The notes beneath the pieces were generated by a model, which saw only the letters and a program-made list of their open reading frames with translations, made no database searches and was not told the origin of the DNA. A stretch of DNA of 5,303 bases from Ignavibacteria bacterium (GTDB lineage: Bacteria; Bacteroidota; Ignavibacteria; Ignavibacteriales; Melioribacteraceae). The translations under genes and the position numbers were made by a program. The number at the start of each line of letters is the position of its first letter. Within the stretch, counting starts at the first letter, position 1. The stretch is taken from positions 1-5,303 of the forward strand of contig QILJ01000305.1 in assembly GCA_003233295.1 (NCBI GenBank), written 5' to 3'. This document shows positions 1 through 5,303 of the stretch, in pieces.

Positions 1-191
1 ACATAATGATTCATCAAATCAAAATTTTGAATATCGCCTTCGTTCTCGCCTTCCAAATGATTAATAAAAATATTGATCTGCAGAGGAGTTGGATATTGAG
101 GAGCTTGAAGAGATATACTCCACATTGGAAAAACAAAGAGAAATAAAGGCAAAATTGCCGCTGTTAACATTAAAATTTTCGATAATTTCAT
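1..191 (-). CDS. Small membrane-anchored nos-cluster protein (partial, N-terminal 63 codons)
   Basis: The gene starts at ATG 191-189 and reads out of the window at base 1, so only 63 residues are visible. They begin MKLSKILMLTAAILPLFLF, a short basic start followed by a hydrophobic segment (about residues 5-23) that would be a membrane anchor or uncleaved Sec signal. Then come the motif WSISLQAPQYPTPLQINIF (residues 24-42) and an acidic stretch ending in NHY (61-63). I recall a W-x-I-x-L-x-APQYP...NHY(I/V)GM pattern from small uncharacterised proteins near nosZ and nosL in Bacteroidota nos clusters; this is family memory, not a search. It lies downstream of nosZ on the same strand, separated by a terminator-like hairpin. 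The ribosome-binding site is weak (AGAG at 201-198, about 6 bases before ATG). The function is not known; a role in NosZ maturation or copper handling is only a guess from position. Confidence 0.72.
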   Translation of the reverse strand, partial: MKLSKILMLTAAILPLFLFVFPMWSISLQAPQYPTPLQINIFINHLEGENEGDIQNFDLMNHY

Positions 192-206
192 AATCTACTC
201 TGAATT

Positions 207-246
207 AAAAAAGGGATATAGTGTATTAGTAAACTTACTATATCCC
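207..246 (-). terminator. Factor-independent terminator or attenuator after nosZ
   Basis: On the minus strand a perfect 10-bp inverted repeat, GGGATATAGT (246-237) and ACTATATCCC (222-213), encloses a 14-base loop and is followed at once by six T residues (212-207). This is the layout of an intrinsic terminator for the nosZ message. On the plus strand no T tract follows the stem, so it is directional. The stem has only four G-C pairs, so it may terminate incompletely. The T tract ends only 15 bases before the next start codon on the same strand, so partial readthrough would be needed unless that gene has its own promoter in the 92-base gap. Confidence 0.75.
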
Positions 247-283
247 TATGAGAAAAAAAAGTAATTACATTTTAAAGACCTAA

Positions 284-2251
284 CTATTCTCCGTCAAGTG
301 ACCATTTAAGAGGCGTATTTGATCCTCTTGGAGATACACGCACATATCCTTGCATCTCTTGATGTAATGCAGAACAGAAGTCTGTACAGTAAAATGGCCA
401 TACACCCACTTGTTTTGGTTCCCAAACAAATGTTTCTGTTTGACCAGGCATAATCAGCAGCTCGGAAGTATTGGCGCCAATCATAGCAATACCATGAGGC
501 ACATCATAATCTTGTTCCAAGTTTGTAACGTGGAAATAAACTTTATCGCCAACTTTGATCCCCTCAATATTATCAGGTGCAAAATGGCTTCGGATAGTTG
601 TCATATAAATATGAACTTCTTTTCCTTTCCTAACAACTTTTGTTTCTCTTTCGCTTTTAGTGGCATAAGGATGTTTATTATCTTCCAGCCTATATATCTT
701 CTGGGAATTTGGAGCAATTAAAGATGCCGGTGCGGCAGCAGCATAATGAGGTTCTCCAATAGTTGGAAAATCTAGTAACAATTCCATTTTATCGCCAGTA
801 ATATCATATAATTGTGCTGATTGACAAACTTCGGGACCAGTCGGTAAAAAACGATCCTTTGTAATTTTGTTCAATGCCACAAGATATTTACCAAATGGTT
901 TTCGCGAATTACCACCAGGGATCATAACATGACCTACTGAGTAATAAGTTGGTTTCCTATCAATAACTTTCCAAGTACCTAATTGCCATTTCACTACTTC
1001 AGAAGAAATGAAGAATGATGTATAAGCATATCCTTTATCATCAAATTCAGTATGTAATGGTCCCAAACCAGGCTGAACAACGGTACCTGCATTTATCGCA
1101 TCAAAATTCAGGATCGGAATTCCATACGCTTCACCGTCAAATTTTTTGTCTTCAATAGCTTTAAGCATTTTTGTAAACGAATGTACGGTTAATGAAGCCG
1201 CTAATTTTCCTGCACCAACAATATATTCCCCTGATGGATCAACGTCACACCCATGAGGTGATTTTGGTGTTGGCAGGAAATATACTAAACCTGGCAGCAC
1301 TGATGCGTCTAATATCTTCACTTCTTTCCTCATAGTAGAAGTTGCAGTATGAGTGTTCTCATCATATTCGTTGTGTGCATATTTTGTCCGCATCTTTTTG
1401 AACTTACCTGCCTTGATATATTCCTCAGCTTTTTTCCAATTGATTGCAGCAATAAAATCTTTATCGTTTTGAGAAGCATTAACTTCTAATAGAGTGTTGG
1501 CTTCTTCTGTATTATAGGTTGTAAAGAACATCCAGCCGTGTGATTTACCTCTTCCAGGATGTGTCAAGTCATAGTCGAAACCAGGCATTAAAATCTGGAA
1601 AGCAATATCCATCTTTCCATCTTTCGGATCAATCTTTATAAAAGAAAGTGTTGCCTTAAAATTTCCTTTATATTCATCAATCGAGATATCTTTTTGAGGA
1701 ATCGGCACACTGAATCTTGTACCAGCAATAACATACTCACTATTTTCTGTAACAAAAGAAGAACTATGGTTACCGGCACTATTCGGAATTTCGATTATTT
1801 CTTCGGTTTCAAAAGTTTTTAAACTGATACGAGCAATACGAGGTGTATTGTTTGCATTGATGAAACACCATCTCCCATCAATTTCACCATTAGTTTGTGA
1901 AAGATCAGGATGATGAGCATCATCCCACGGAACAAAACCATACGAGGTCTGCAGCATTGGTTTTGTTTCTTCGTTAAAACCATAAGCTTTTTCACCATCT
2001 AAAGCAAACACCGGAATTATCTTGAATAATCTGCCTGATGGTAATCCATATATAGCTAGCTGTCCGCTAAAACCGCCTGAAATAAAAGCATAAAATTCAT
2101 CGTGCTCACCAGGTGGAACGAAAACTCTTTCAGCCGCGTTTGAAGTTAAGGCACCACTTTTGGAATTTTTACCATTTTGTCCGCAGCTTGTTAGGATAAC
2201 TAAGAATCCTGCGGCTGCAAATAGAATGAATAATTTAATTAATGTTTTCAT
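284..2251 (-). CDS. nosZ: Nitrous-oxide reductase NosZ, clade II (Sec/lipoprotein type)
   Basis: NosZ reduces N2O to N2 in the periplasm, the last step of denitrification, using a CuZ centre in a seven-bladed propeller and a CuA centre in a C-terminal cupredoxin domain. The 655-residue protein shows the CuZ ligand set at His113, His114, His162, His333 (SPHG), His400 (PLHTEF), His441 (GHVM) and His502 (EPHY). Lys462 and Glu500 match the conserved Lys/Glu beside CuZ (Pseudomonas stutzeri Lys397 and Glu435). CuA ligands are His586, Cys622, Cys626, His630 and Met633 in CTDFCSALHQEM. Asp624 replaces the Trp found at that place in clade I enzymes. The leader (residues 1-23) has no twin-arginine motif and ends in the lipobox LTSC, so Cys23 is a likely lipidation site. 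AAAGGA (2262-2257) sits 5 bases before ATG and supports the start. The stop is TAG. The gene follows the fasciclin gene by 31 bases, probably in one operon. All visible ligands are present, so the enzyme should be functional. Confidence 0.97.
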   Translation of the reverse strand: MKTLIKLFILFAAAGFLVILTSCGQNGKNSKSGALTSNAAERVFVPPGEHDEFYAFISGGFSGQLAIYGLPSGRLFKIIPVFALDGEKAYGFNEETKPMLQTSYGFVPWDDAHHPDLSQTNGEIDGRWCFINANNTPRIARISLKTFETEEIIEIPNSAGNHSSSFVTENSEYVIAGTRFSVPIPQKDISIDEYKGNFKATLSFIKIDPKDGKMDIAFQILMPGFDYDLTHPGRGKSHGWMFFTTYNTEEANTLLEVNASQNDKDFIAAINWKKAEEYIKAGKFKKMRTKYAHNEYDENTHTATSTMRKEVKILDASVLPGLVYFLPTPKSPHGCDVDPSGEYIVGAGKLAASLTVHSFTKMLKAIEDKKFDGEAYGIPILNFDAINAGTVVQPGLGPLHTEFDDKGYAYTSFFISSEVVKWQLGTWKVIDRKPTYYSVGHVMIPGGNSRKPFGKYLVALNKITKDRFLPTGPEVCQSAQLYDITGDKMELLLDFPTIGEPHYAAAAPASLIAPNSQKIYRLEDNKHPYATKSERETKVVRKGKEVHIYMTTIRSHFAPDNIEGIKVGDKVYFHVTNLEQDYDVPHGIAMIGANTSELLIMPGQTETFVWEPKQVGVWPFYCTDFCSALHQEMQGYVRVSPRGSNTPLKWSLDGE

Positions 2252-2282
2252 ACTAATCCTTTCATTTATTTAATGATGTTAA

Positions 2283-2858
2283 TTAATTTCCTGATGGCAG
2301 AATTACCTTATCCACTACGTTAATTACTCCATTGCTGGTCTGAATTGTTGCTAAAATTTTTGCTCCCCCTACAGTTACATTATCTCCATCCACTACAATT
2401 TCAAGATAGTCGCCAGCTGCCGTATAAATTTTTCTCCCCTTTCTTGCTTCCTTTTTTAATGCTTTAATATTGAATGAGCCTGGAGCAGCATGATTTGTTA
2501 AAATAAATGCAAGCTTAGATTTGTTCTCCGGTTTTAGTAGTGTTTCAACCGTTCCCTCGGGTAATGCATCGAAAGCAGCGTTAGTTGGAGCAAAAACCGT
2601 AAGAGGACCGGCATTAACAAGAACATGCTCTATTCCTGCCGCTTGTACTGCTGCAACAAGAGTTGTATGGTCCGGTGAGCTCATCGCAACTTGAAGGATA
2701 TTTTTAGCTGAGACATCATCAGAATAGGAGGCTTGTCCTTTAGGAGTATTCTTTTCAAAATTATCCGACGTTCCTCTAGCGGATTCTTGATTCTCCCCCG
2801 AATTACATGCACTAATTAGAAGTATCATTACAAAAAATATTGCTGTTTTTTTTATCAT
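2283..2858 (-). CDS. FAS1 (fasciclin) domain lipoprotein upstream of nosZ
   Basis: This 191-residue protein has a lipoprotein signal: MIKKTAIFFVMILLISAC with the lipobox ISAC and lipidated Cys18. A polar, low-complexity linker (19-50) leads into a single FAS1 domain (about 51-189). The domain shows both hallmark segments, H1 (GPLTVFAPTNAAFDALP, 84-100) and H2 (NGVINVVDKVILP, 176-188), with the central conserved His at 123 in NHAAPG. FAS1 domains are usually adhesion or ligand-binding modules on the cell surface or in the periplasm; none of these residues indicates an enzyme. AAAGGA (2870-2865) lies 6 bases before ATG, and the stop is TAA. It is the first gene before nosZ, same strand, 31 bases apart with no terminator visible between them, so cotranscription is likely. 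A part in N2O reduction, for example anchoring, copper handling or electron-donor docking, is inferred from position only. The domain call is firm; the role is unknown. Confidence 0.93.
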   Translation of the reverse strand: MIKKTAIFFVMILLISACNSGENQESARGTSDNFEKNTPKGQASYSDDVSAKNILQVAMSSPDHTTLVAAVQAAGIEHVLVNAGPLTVFAPTNAAFDALPEGTVETLLKPENKSKLAFILTNHAAPGSFNIKALKKEARKGRKIYTAAGDYLEIVVDGDNVTVGGAKILATIQTSNGVINVVDKVILPSGN

Positions 2859-3012
2859 GTGACATCCTTTGGATTGTTAAAAGTTAATTTAATTATTGAA
2901 TATAGTTTTGAAGTTTTGCTCTATTTATTAGACTATGATTTTTTATAATAATAAAAAATATACTAGAATAAAATAAGAATTTTTTATCTGAATACAAACA
3001 AATTAATTAATT
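2859..3012. promoter_or_regulatory. AT-rich upstream region of the fasciclin-nosZ operon
   Basis: This stretch must hold the fasciclin-nosZ promoter unless transcription begins in the IS debris beyond it. It is extremely AT-rich and encodes no credible gene. A perfect AT-only inverted repeat lies at 2938-2959 (ATTTTTTA, six bases, TAAAAAAT). I could not find a convincing -35/-10 pair, a TAnnTTTG box or a TTGAT-N4-ATCAA FNR-type site on the minus strand, so no promoter is assigned. Confidence 0.4.
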
Positions 3013-3015
3013 TGT
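2998..3015. repeat. 18-bp perfect palindrome upstream of the nos operon
   Basis: The sequence ACAAATTAATTAATTTGT reads identically on both strands. An overlapping interrupted repeat, ATACAAA (2992-2998) and TTTGTAT (3011-3017), flanks the same centre region. The palindrome is about 140 bases upstream of the fasciclin start codon, so it could be an operator for a dimeric regulator. It also touches the probable end of the IS3 remnant, so it may instead be an accident of the insertion junction in AT-rich DNA. Confidence 0.4.
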
Positions 3016-3072
3016 ATGGTCCTGCAATAGGTTGACTCATTTTGTTAATTGTCCCTACAAAATTAGTTACTT

Positions 3073-3089
3073 AAAGATAGTATATCTTT
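3073..3089. repeat. 7-bp inverted repeat in the IS3 tail
   Basis: AAAGATA (3073-3079) and TATCTTT (3083-3089) are separated by GTA. The hairpin is AT-rich, has no T tract that would make it a clear terminator, and lies in the untranslated tail between the transposase stop and the presumed IS end. No function is assigned. Confidence 0.35.
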
Positions 3090-3136
3090 GTCACTTTCAG
3101 TAGAATAATTTTTGTAATAAACCTTCCATTTTCTCA

Positions 3137-3316
3137 TTATTTTCTGTTCATTTGATAAGCAATATTAGGTGTATACATCTCCAAAGATCTATGAGGTCTT
3201 TCATCATTGTAGAATTTAATAATTTGTGACATCATGATTCTTGCTTCCCTATAATTGCTAAAACTTATCTGTTTCTCTGTTGTAAATTCTTCTTTCAAAG
3301 TTTTGTTTATTCATTC
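3137..3316 (-). pseudogene. IS3-family transposase OrfB fragment (C-terminal end)
   Basis: Reading the minus strand from 3310 to the TAA at 3139-3137 gives 57 residues starting INKTLKEEF and including IIKFYNDERPHRSLEMYTP. The YNxxRPHxSL(x)xxTP signature is the end of the IS3-family integrase-core (rve) transposase. Just upstream in the same frame are GAA (3316-3314) and TGA (3313-3311). Family members usually read AE-R-x-N-x-TLK here, so the TGA appears to replace an Arg codon and the GAA would be the final Glu of the DDE triad. Beyond 3317 the reading frame is lost at the left end of the IS200-like element. The gene is dead: it lacks most of the catalytic core and has a stop in the remaining piece. 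Confidence 0.85.
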
Positions 3317-3325
3317 TTAAAAACC

Positions 3326-3340
3326 ACGTCCTTCGGGCGT
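3326..3340 (+). repeat. IS200 left-end hairpin
   Basis: ACGTCC and GGGCGT form a 6-bp stem with one G-T wobble (3329/3337) around the three-base loop TTC. It lies about 45 bases before the transposase start. In IS200/IS605 elements such a subterminal hairpin is the recognition structure for TnpA binding and strand cleavage. Confidence 0.7.
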
Positions 3341-3385
3341 AGTAATGTTCTTGAGGCTTTGCCATAAAAGAATTATTATAGATTC

Positions 3386-3835
3386 ATGAGTAATTATAAA
3401 AAGCAAAGTCATGTAATATATCGATGTGATTATCATATAGTTTGGACACCAAAATATCGTTACAAAGCATTAGAAGGCTTGGTAAAACACCAATTGGTCG
3501 AAGATCTTGAAATGCTATTATAGTGGAAGCAATGTGAAAAGAAAGAGTTAAATGTTCGAAAAGATCATGTTCATCTGATAGTAAGTGTACCACCGAAAAT
3601 ATCAACATCAAATCTTATGGGAATATTGAAAGGAAAAACGGCGATAAAAATATTCAAAAGATATCCTCAATTAAAACAAAAGCCATATTGGGGTAATCAT
3701 TTTTGGGCAAAAGGTTATTGTGTTGATACAGTAGGATTTGATTAGGAAAAAATACGAAAATATGTAAAGTACCAAGAAGATAATGAACGAAAAGAAGAAC
3801 AACAGAGTTTAAATTTTAACCCCTTTCATGGGTAA
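3386..3835 (+). pseudogene. tnpA: IS200-family Y1 transposase with two in-frame TAG codons
   Basis: From ATG 3386 the frame can be followed to TAA 3833-3835, giving 149 codons before the final stop, normal length for an IS200-type TnpA. It begins MSNYKKQSHVIYRCDYHIVW and keeps the HUH metal-binding motif (His61-Val-His63 in KDHVHLIVSVPPK), the NLMGILKGKTAIKIF segment (76-90) and YWGNHFWAKGYCVDTVG (101-117). The likely nucleophile is Tyr126 in RKYVKYQE. Codon 46 (TAG, 3521-3523) and codon 120 (TAG, 3743-3745) interrupt the frame where relatives, as I recall them, have Glu (LLEWKQCE and DEEKIRKYV). The first stop removes the HUH motif and the second would remove Tyr126, so the gene is most simply inactive. 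No good ribosome-binding site precedes ATG, which is usual for these elements. Apart from the two stops the frame is intact, so the decay looks recent. Confidence 0.92.
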
Positions 3836-3844
3836 ACCAAGTCC

Positions 3845-3859
3845 ACCTTCTTAGAGGGT
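3845..3859 (+). repeat. IS200 right-end hairpin
   Basis: ACCTTC and GAGGGT pair as a 6-bp stem with one T-G wobble (3848/3856) around the loop TTA, starting 9 bases after the transposase stop codon. Its stem length and three-base loop mirror the left-end hairpin, as expected for the two ends recognised by one TnpA. Confidence 0.65.
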
Positions 3860-3927
3860 AGATGCTTTAATCTTTATCATTCTATCCTAGATCAGAATAA
3901 TCCCAAAATTCATTTTTATCTTTTCGT

Positions 3928-3935
3928 TATATTTG
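3928..3935 (+). promoter_or_regulatory. Possible valS promoter -7 box (TAnnTTTG)
   Basis: TATATTTG at 3928-3935 matches the Bacteroidota-type -7 consensus TAnnTTTG exactly and lies 31 bases before the valS ATG, leaving room for a short leader. No clear TTG-type -33 element is visible about 20 bases upstream, and the region is AT-rich enough for a chance match. The 97 bases between the IS right end and valS contain nothing else recognisable. Confidence 0.4.
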
Positions 3936-3966
3936 CAAACTATATTATTGAAGAAACGAGACCGTA

Positions 3967-5303
3967 ATGAAAGTAAAAGATTTAACTGATATCCCTAAAG
4001 CATATAATCCTAAGGAAGTTGAAGATAAATGGTATAAGTACTGGGAAGAAAATAAACTGTTTCACTCTGAAGTTGATGAATCGAAAGATCCATACACAAT
4101 TGTAATTCCACCGCCGAATGTAACCGGTATGCTCCATCTCGGACATATACTTAACAACACCCTGCAGGATGTTTATATTAGATACAAAAGAATGAAAGGG
4201 TTCAATGCTCTCTGGGTTCCAGGCACCGATCATGCATCTATTGCAACCGAGTCAAAAGTTATTGCAATGCTCAAGGAGAAAGGGATTAACAAATATGATA
4301 TCGGTCGTGATGAGTTTCTAAAGTACTGCTGGGACTGGACGGAAAAATACGGTTCTCAGTTAAGAAAACTTGGTGTTAGCTGTGACTGGGACAGGCAGCG
4401 CTTTACAATGGATAACCACTATTACAAAAAAGTAATTGAAGCTTTTGTAAAGCTATACAATGAAGGTCTTATCTATCGCGGTTATAGGATGGTGAACTGG
4501 GATCCGGCGTCGAAGTCTGCAATCTCAGATGAAGAAGTGATCTATAAAGAGGTCAACGGGAAATTATGGTATATGCGGTATCCCATAAAAGATTCGGACG
4601 AATATCTTGTAGTGGCTACAACCCGCCCGGAGACAATGCTAGGCGATACCGGTGTGGCTGTTAATCCAAACGACGAACGATATAAACATCTTGTTGGTAA
4701 GAAAATCATACTTCCTATAGTTGGTCGTGAAATACCAATATTTACCGATGATTATGTTGATTTAGAATTTGGCACCGGGGCGGTTAAGGTTACCCCTGCA
4801 CATGATGTAAACGATTATAATATGGGGCAGCGGCACCACTTGGAGATAATCAATATCTTCAATGACGATGCCTCAACAAATTCAAACGTACCTGATGAGT
4901 TCAGAAATTTAGATAGATATGAAGTTAGAAAAAAAGTTCTGACAAAACTTGAAGAGATTGATGCGATTGAAAAAATTGAGGATTATACAAATAAAGTCGG
5001 ATACTCTGATAGAGGCGGTGTGCCAATTGAGCCGTATCTCTCGGAACAGTGGTTCATGAAAATGGATGACTTATCAACACCGGCGCTTCAAGTTGTACAG
5101 GAGGGAAAAGTAAAGTTTCATCCGCATCATTGGATAAAAACTTATGAGCATTGGATGGAAGGAATTCATGATTGGTGTATTTCCCGACAGCTTTGGTGGG
5201 GACATAGAATTCCTGTTTGGTACCACAAAGAAACAAATGAAATTTACTGCGATGTTAATCCGCCCGAGGACATTGAAAATTGGAGACAAGAGGATGATGT
5301 GCT
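3967..5303 (+). CDS. valS: Valyl-tRNA synthetase (partial, N-terminal 445 codons)
   Basis: ValRS, a cytoplasmic class I synthetase, charges tRNA-Val with valine and hydrolyses mischarged threonyl-tRNA. The frame starts at ATG 3967 (MKVKDLTDIPKAYNPKEVE) and stays open to the window end. The HIGH motif of the Rossmann catalytic domain is HLGH (residues 57-60) in PPPNVTGMLHLGH. The sequence GTDHASIATE follows where many relatives have GTDHAGIAT. The CP1 editing domain shows ATTRPET (217-223) and GTGAVKVTPAHD (269-280). The chain then returns to the catalytic core with DWCISRQLWWGHRIPVW (402-418). The KMSKS loop, anticodon-binding domain and C-terminal coiled coil lie beyond the window. Upstream purines (GAAGAAACGAGA, 3950-3961) give only a weak ribosome-binding site, but the N-terminus aligns with family starts. 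It diverges from the nos operon across IS debris and has no functional link to it. Nothing looks defective. Confidence 0.97.
   Translation, partial: MKVKDLTDIPKAYNPKEVEDKWYKYWEENKLFHSEVDESKDPYTIVIPPPNVTGMLHLGHILNNTLQDVYIRYKRMKGFNALWVPGTDHASIATESKVIAMLKEKGINKYDIGRDEFLKYCWDWTEKYGSQLRKLGVSCDWDRQRFTMDNHYYKKVIEAFVKLYNEGLIYRGYRMVNWDPASKSAISDEEVIYKEVNGKLWYMRYPIKDSDEYLVVATTRPETMLGDTGVAVNPNDERYKHLVGKKIILPIVGREIPIFTDDYVDLEFGTGAVKVTPAHDVNDYNMGQRHHLEIINIFNDDASTNSNVPDEFRNLDRYEVRKKVLTKLEEIDAIEKIEDYTNKVGYSDRGGVPIEPYLSEQWFMKMDDLSTPALQVVQEGKVKFHPHHWIKTYEHWMEGIHDWCISRQLWWGHRIPVWYHKETNEIYCDVNPPEDIENWRQEDDV

Larger units (their letters stand above)
3013..3317 (-). mobile_element. IS3-family element remnant (3' end only)
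   Basis: The region contains the last part of an IS3-type transposase gene plus about 120 bases of downstream tail. The tail ends on the minus strand in GTCAACCTATTGCAGGACC followed by ATACA, which resembles the terminal inverted repeats I remember from IS3 elements of Bacteroidota. If so, the outer end is a TG at about 3013-3014. The 5' part of the element, including most of orfB and all of orfA, is absent. The inner limit coincides with the left end of an IS200-like element. The boundaries are approximate and the outer-end assignment is inference. Confidence 0.6.
3318..3870 (+). mobile_element. IS200-like insertion sequence (degenerate tnpA, both end hairpins present)
   Basis: The element comprises a left-end hairpin (3326-3340), a 5' leader, a Y1 transposase gene on the plus strand (3386-3835) and a right-end hairpin (3845-3859). 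This matches the layout of single-gene IS200/IS605-family elements, which move as single-stranded circles and have subterminal hairpins instead of terminal inverted repeats. About 550 bases fits, allowing for uncertain end points. It abuts the IS3 transposase remnant, whose other half does not reappear to the right, so the insertion was followed or accompanied by a deletion. No tnpB is present. Confidence 0.83.

Noticed and set aside
410..721. Plus-strand 103-codon open frame
   Set aside because: It lies wholly inside nosZ on the opposite strand, has no recognisable motif, and the nosZ frame carries conserved copper ligands throughout this stretch.
2871..2886. TAACTTTT as a fasciclin-nosZ promoter box on the minus strand
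   Set aside because: It misses the final G of TAnnTTTG, has no TTG-type upstream element, and would leave an implausibly short leader.
2938..2959. AT-only hairpin as a terminator or operator
   Set aside because: ATTTTTTA/TAAAAAAT has no G-C pairs and lies in a homopolymer-rich region where such repeats arise by chance.
3384..3611. Minus-strand 75-codon open frame
   Set aside because: It is the antisense of the IS200 transposase, whose plus-strand translation is clearly recognisable despite the TAG codons.
3386..3835. TAG reassigned as a sense codon in this organism
   Set aside because: nosZ ends with TAG at 286-284 directly after its expected C-terminus, so TAG works as a stop here; the transposase TAGs fit mutation better.
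3982..4233. Minus-strand 83-codon open frame
   Set aside because: It is antisense to the valS N-terminus and HLGH region; no independent support.
5054..5289. Two overlapping minus-strand open frames of 60 and 71 codons
   Set aside because: Both are antisense shadows of the valS segment holding WCISRQLWWGHRIP; neither resembles a protein family.

Overview
The window is AT-rich bacterial DNA with standard-code genes. The nearest matches I recognise (clade II nitrous-oxide reductase, a fasciclin lipoprotein, a valyl-tRNA synthetase with the GTDHASIATE variant, and a TAnnTTTG-like promoter box) suggest the Bacteroidota/Ignavibacteriota (FCB) group. That placement is inference from family resemblance; no search was run.

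Bases 1-2858, minus strand, form the end of a nitrous-oxide respiration (nos) cluster. In transcription order it holds a FAS1/fasciclin-domain lipoprotein (2858-2283), nosZ 31 bases later (2251-284), a factor-independent terminator or attenuator (246-207), and the first 63 codons of a small membrane-anchored protein (191-1) that runs off the window. NosZ has all seven CuZ histidines, all side-chain CuA ligands and the active-site Lys/Glu pair. It has a Sec/lipoprotein-type leader instead of a twin-arginine leader, which fits clade II. The three leaders all indicate export: two lipoproteins and one hydrophobic N-terminal anchor. The cluster therefore appears to be an envelope N2O reductase module in which the fasciclin protein is the least explained member.

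Bases 2859-3966 separate the nos operon from the divergently transcribed valS. Most of this is mobile-element debris. There is the C-terminal tail of an IS3-family transposase on the minus strand (3310-3137) with a probable IS end near 3013. An IS200-like element (about 3318-3870) interrupts it, with both subterminal hairpins and a Y1 transposase gene on the plus strand. That gene has two in-frame TAG codons at positions where the family normally has Glu. The 5' part of the IS3 element is missing on the far side, so the locus has been rearranged.

Bases 3967-5303, plus strand, are the first 445 codons of valS (valyl-tRNA synthetase), open at the window end, with a possible promoter box at 3928-3935.

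I found no wholly new system. The items most worth following are the fasciclin-NosZ pairing, the lipoprotein form of NosZ, the terminator placed directly against the next gene's start, and the nested IS remnants upstream of the nos operon.
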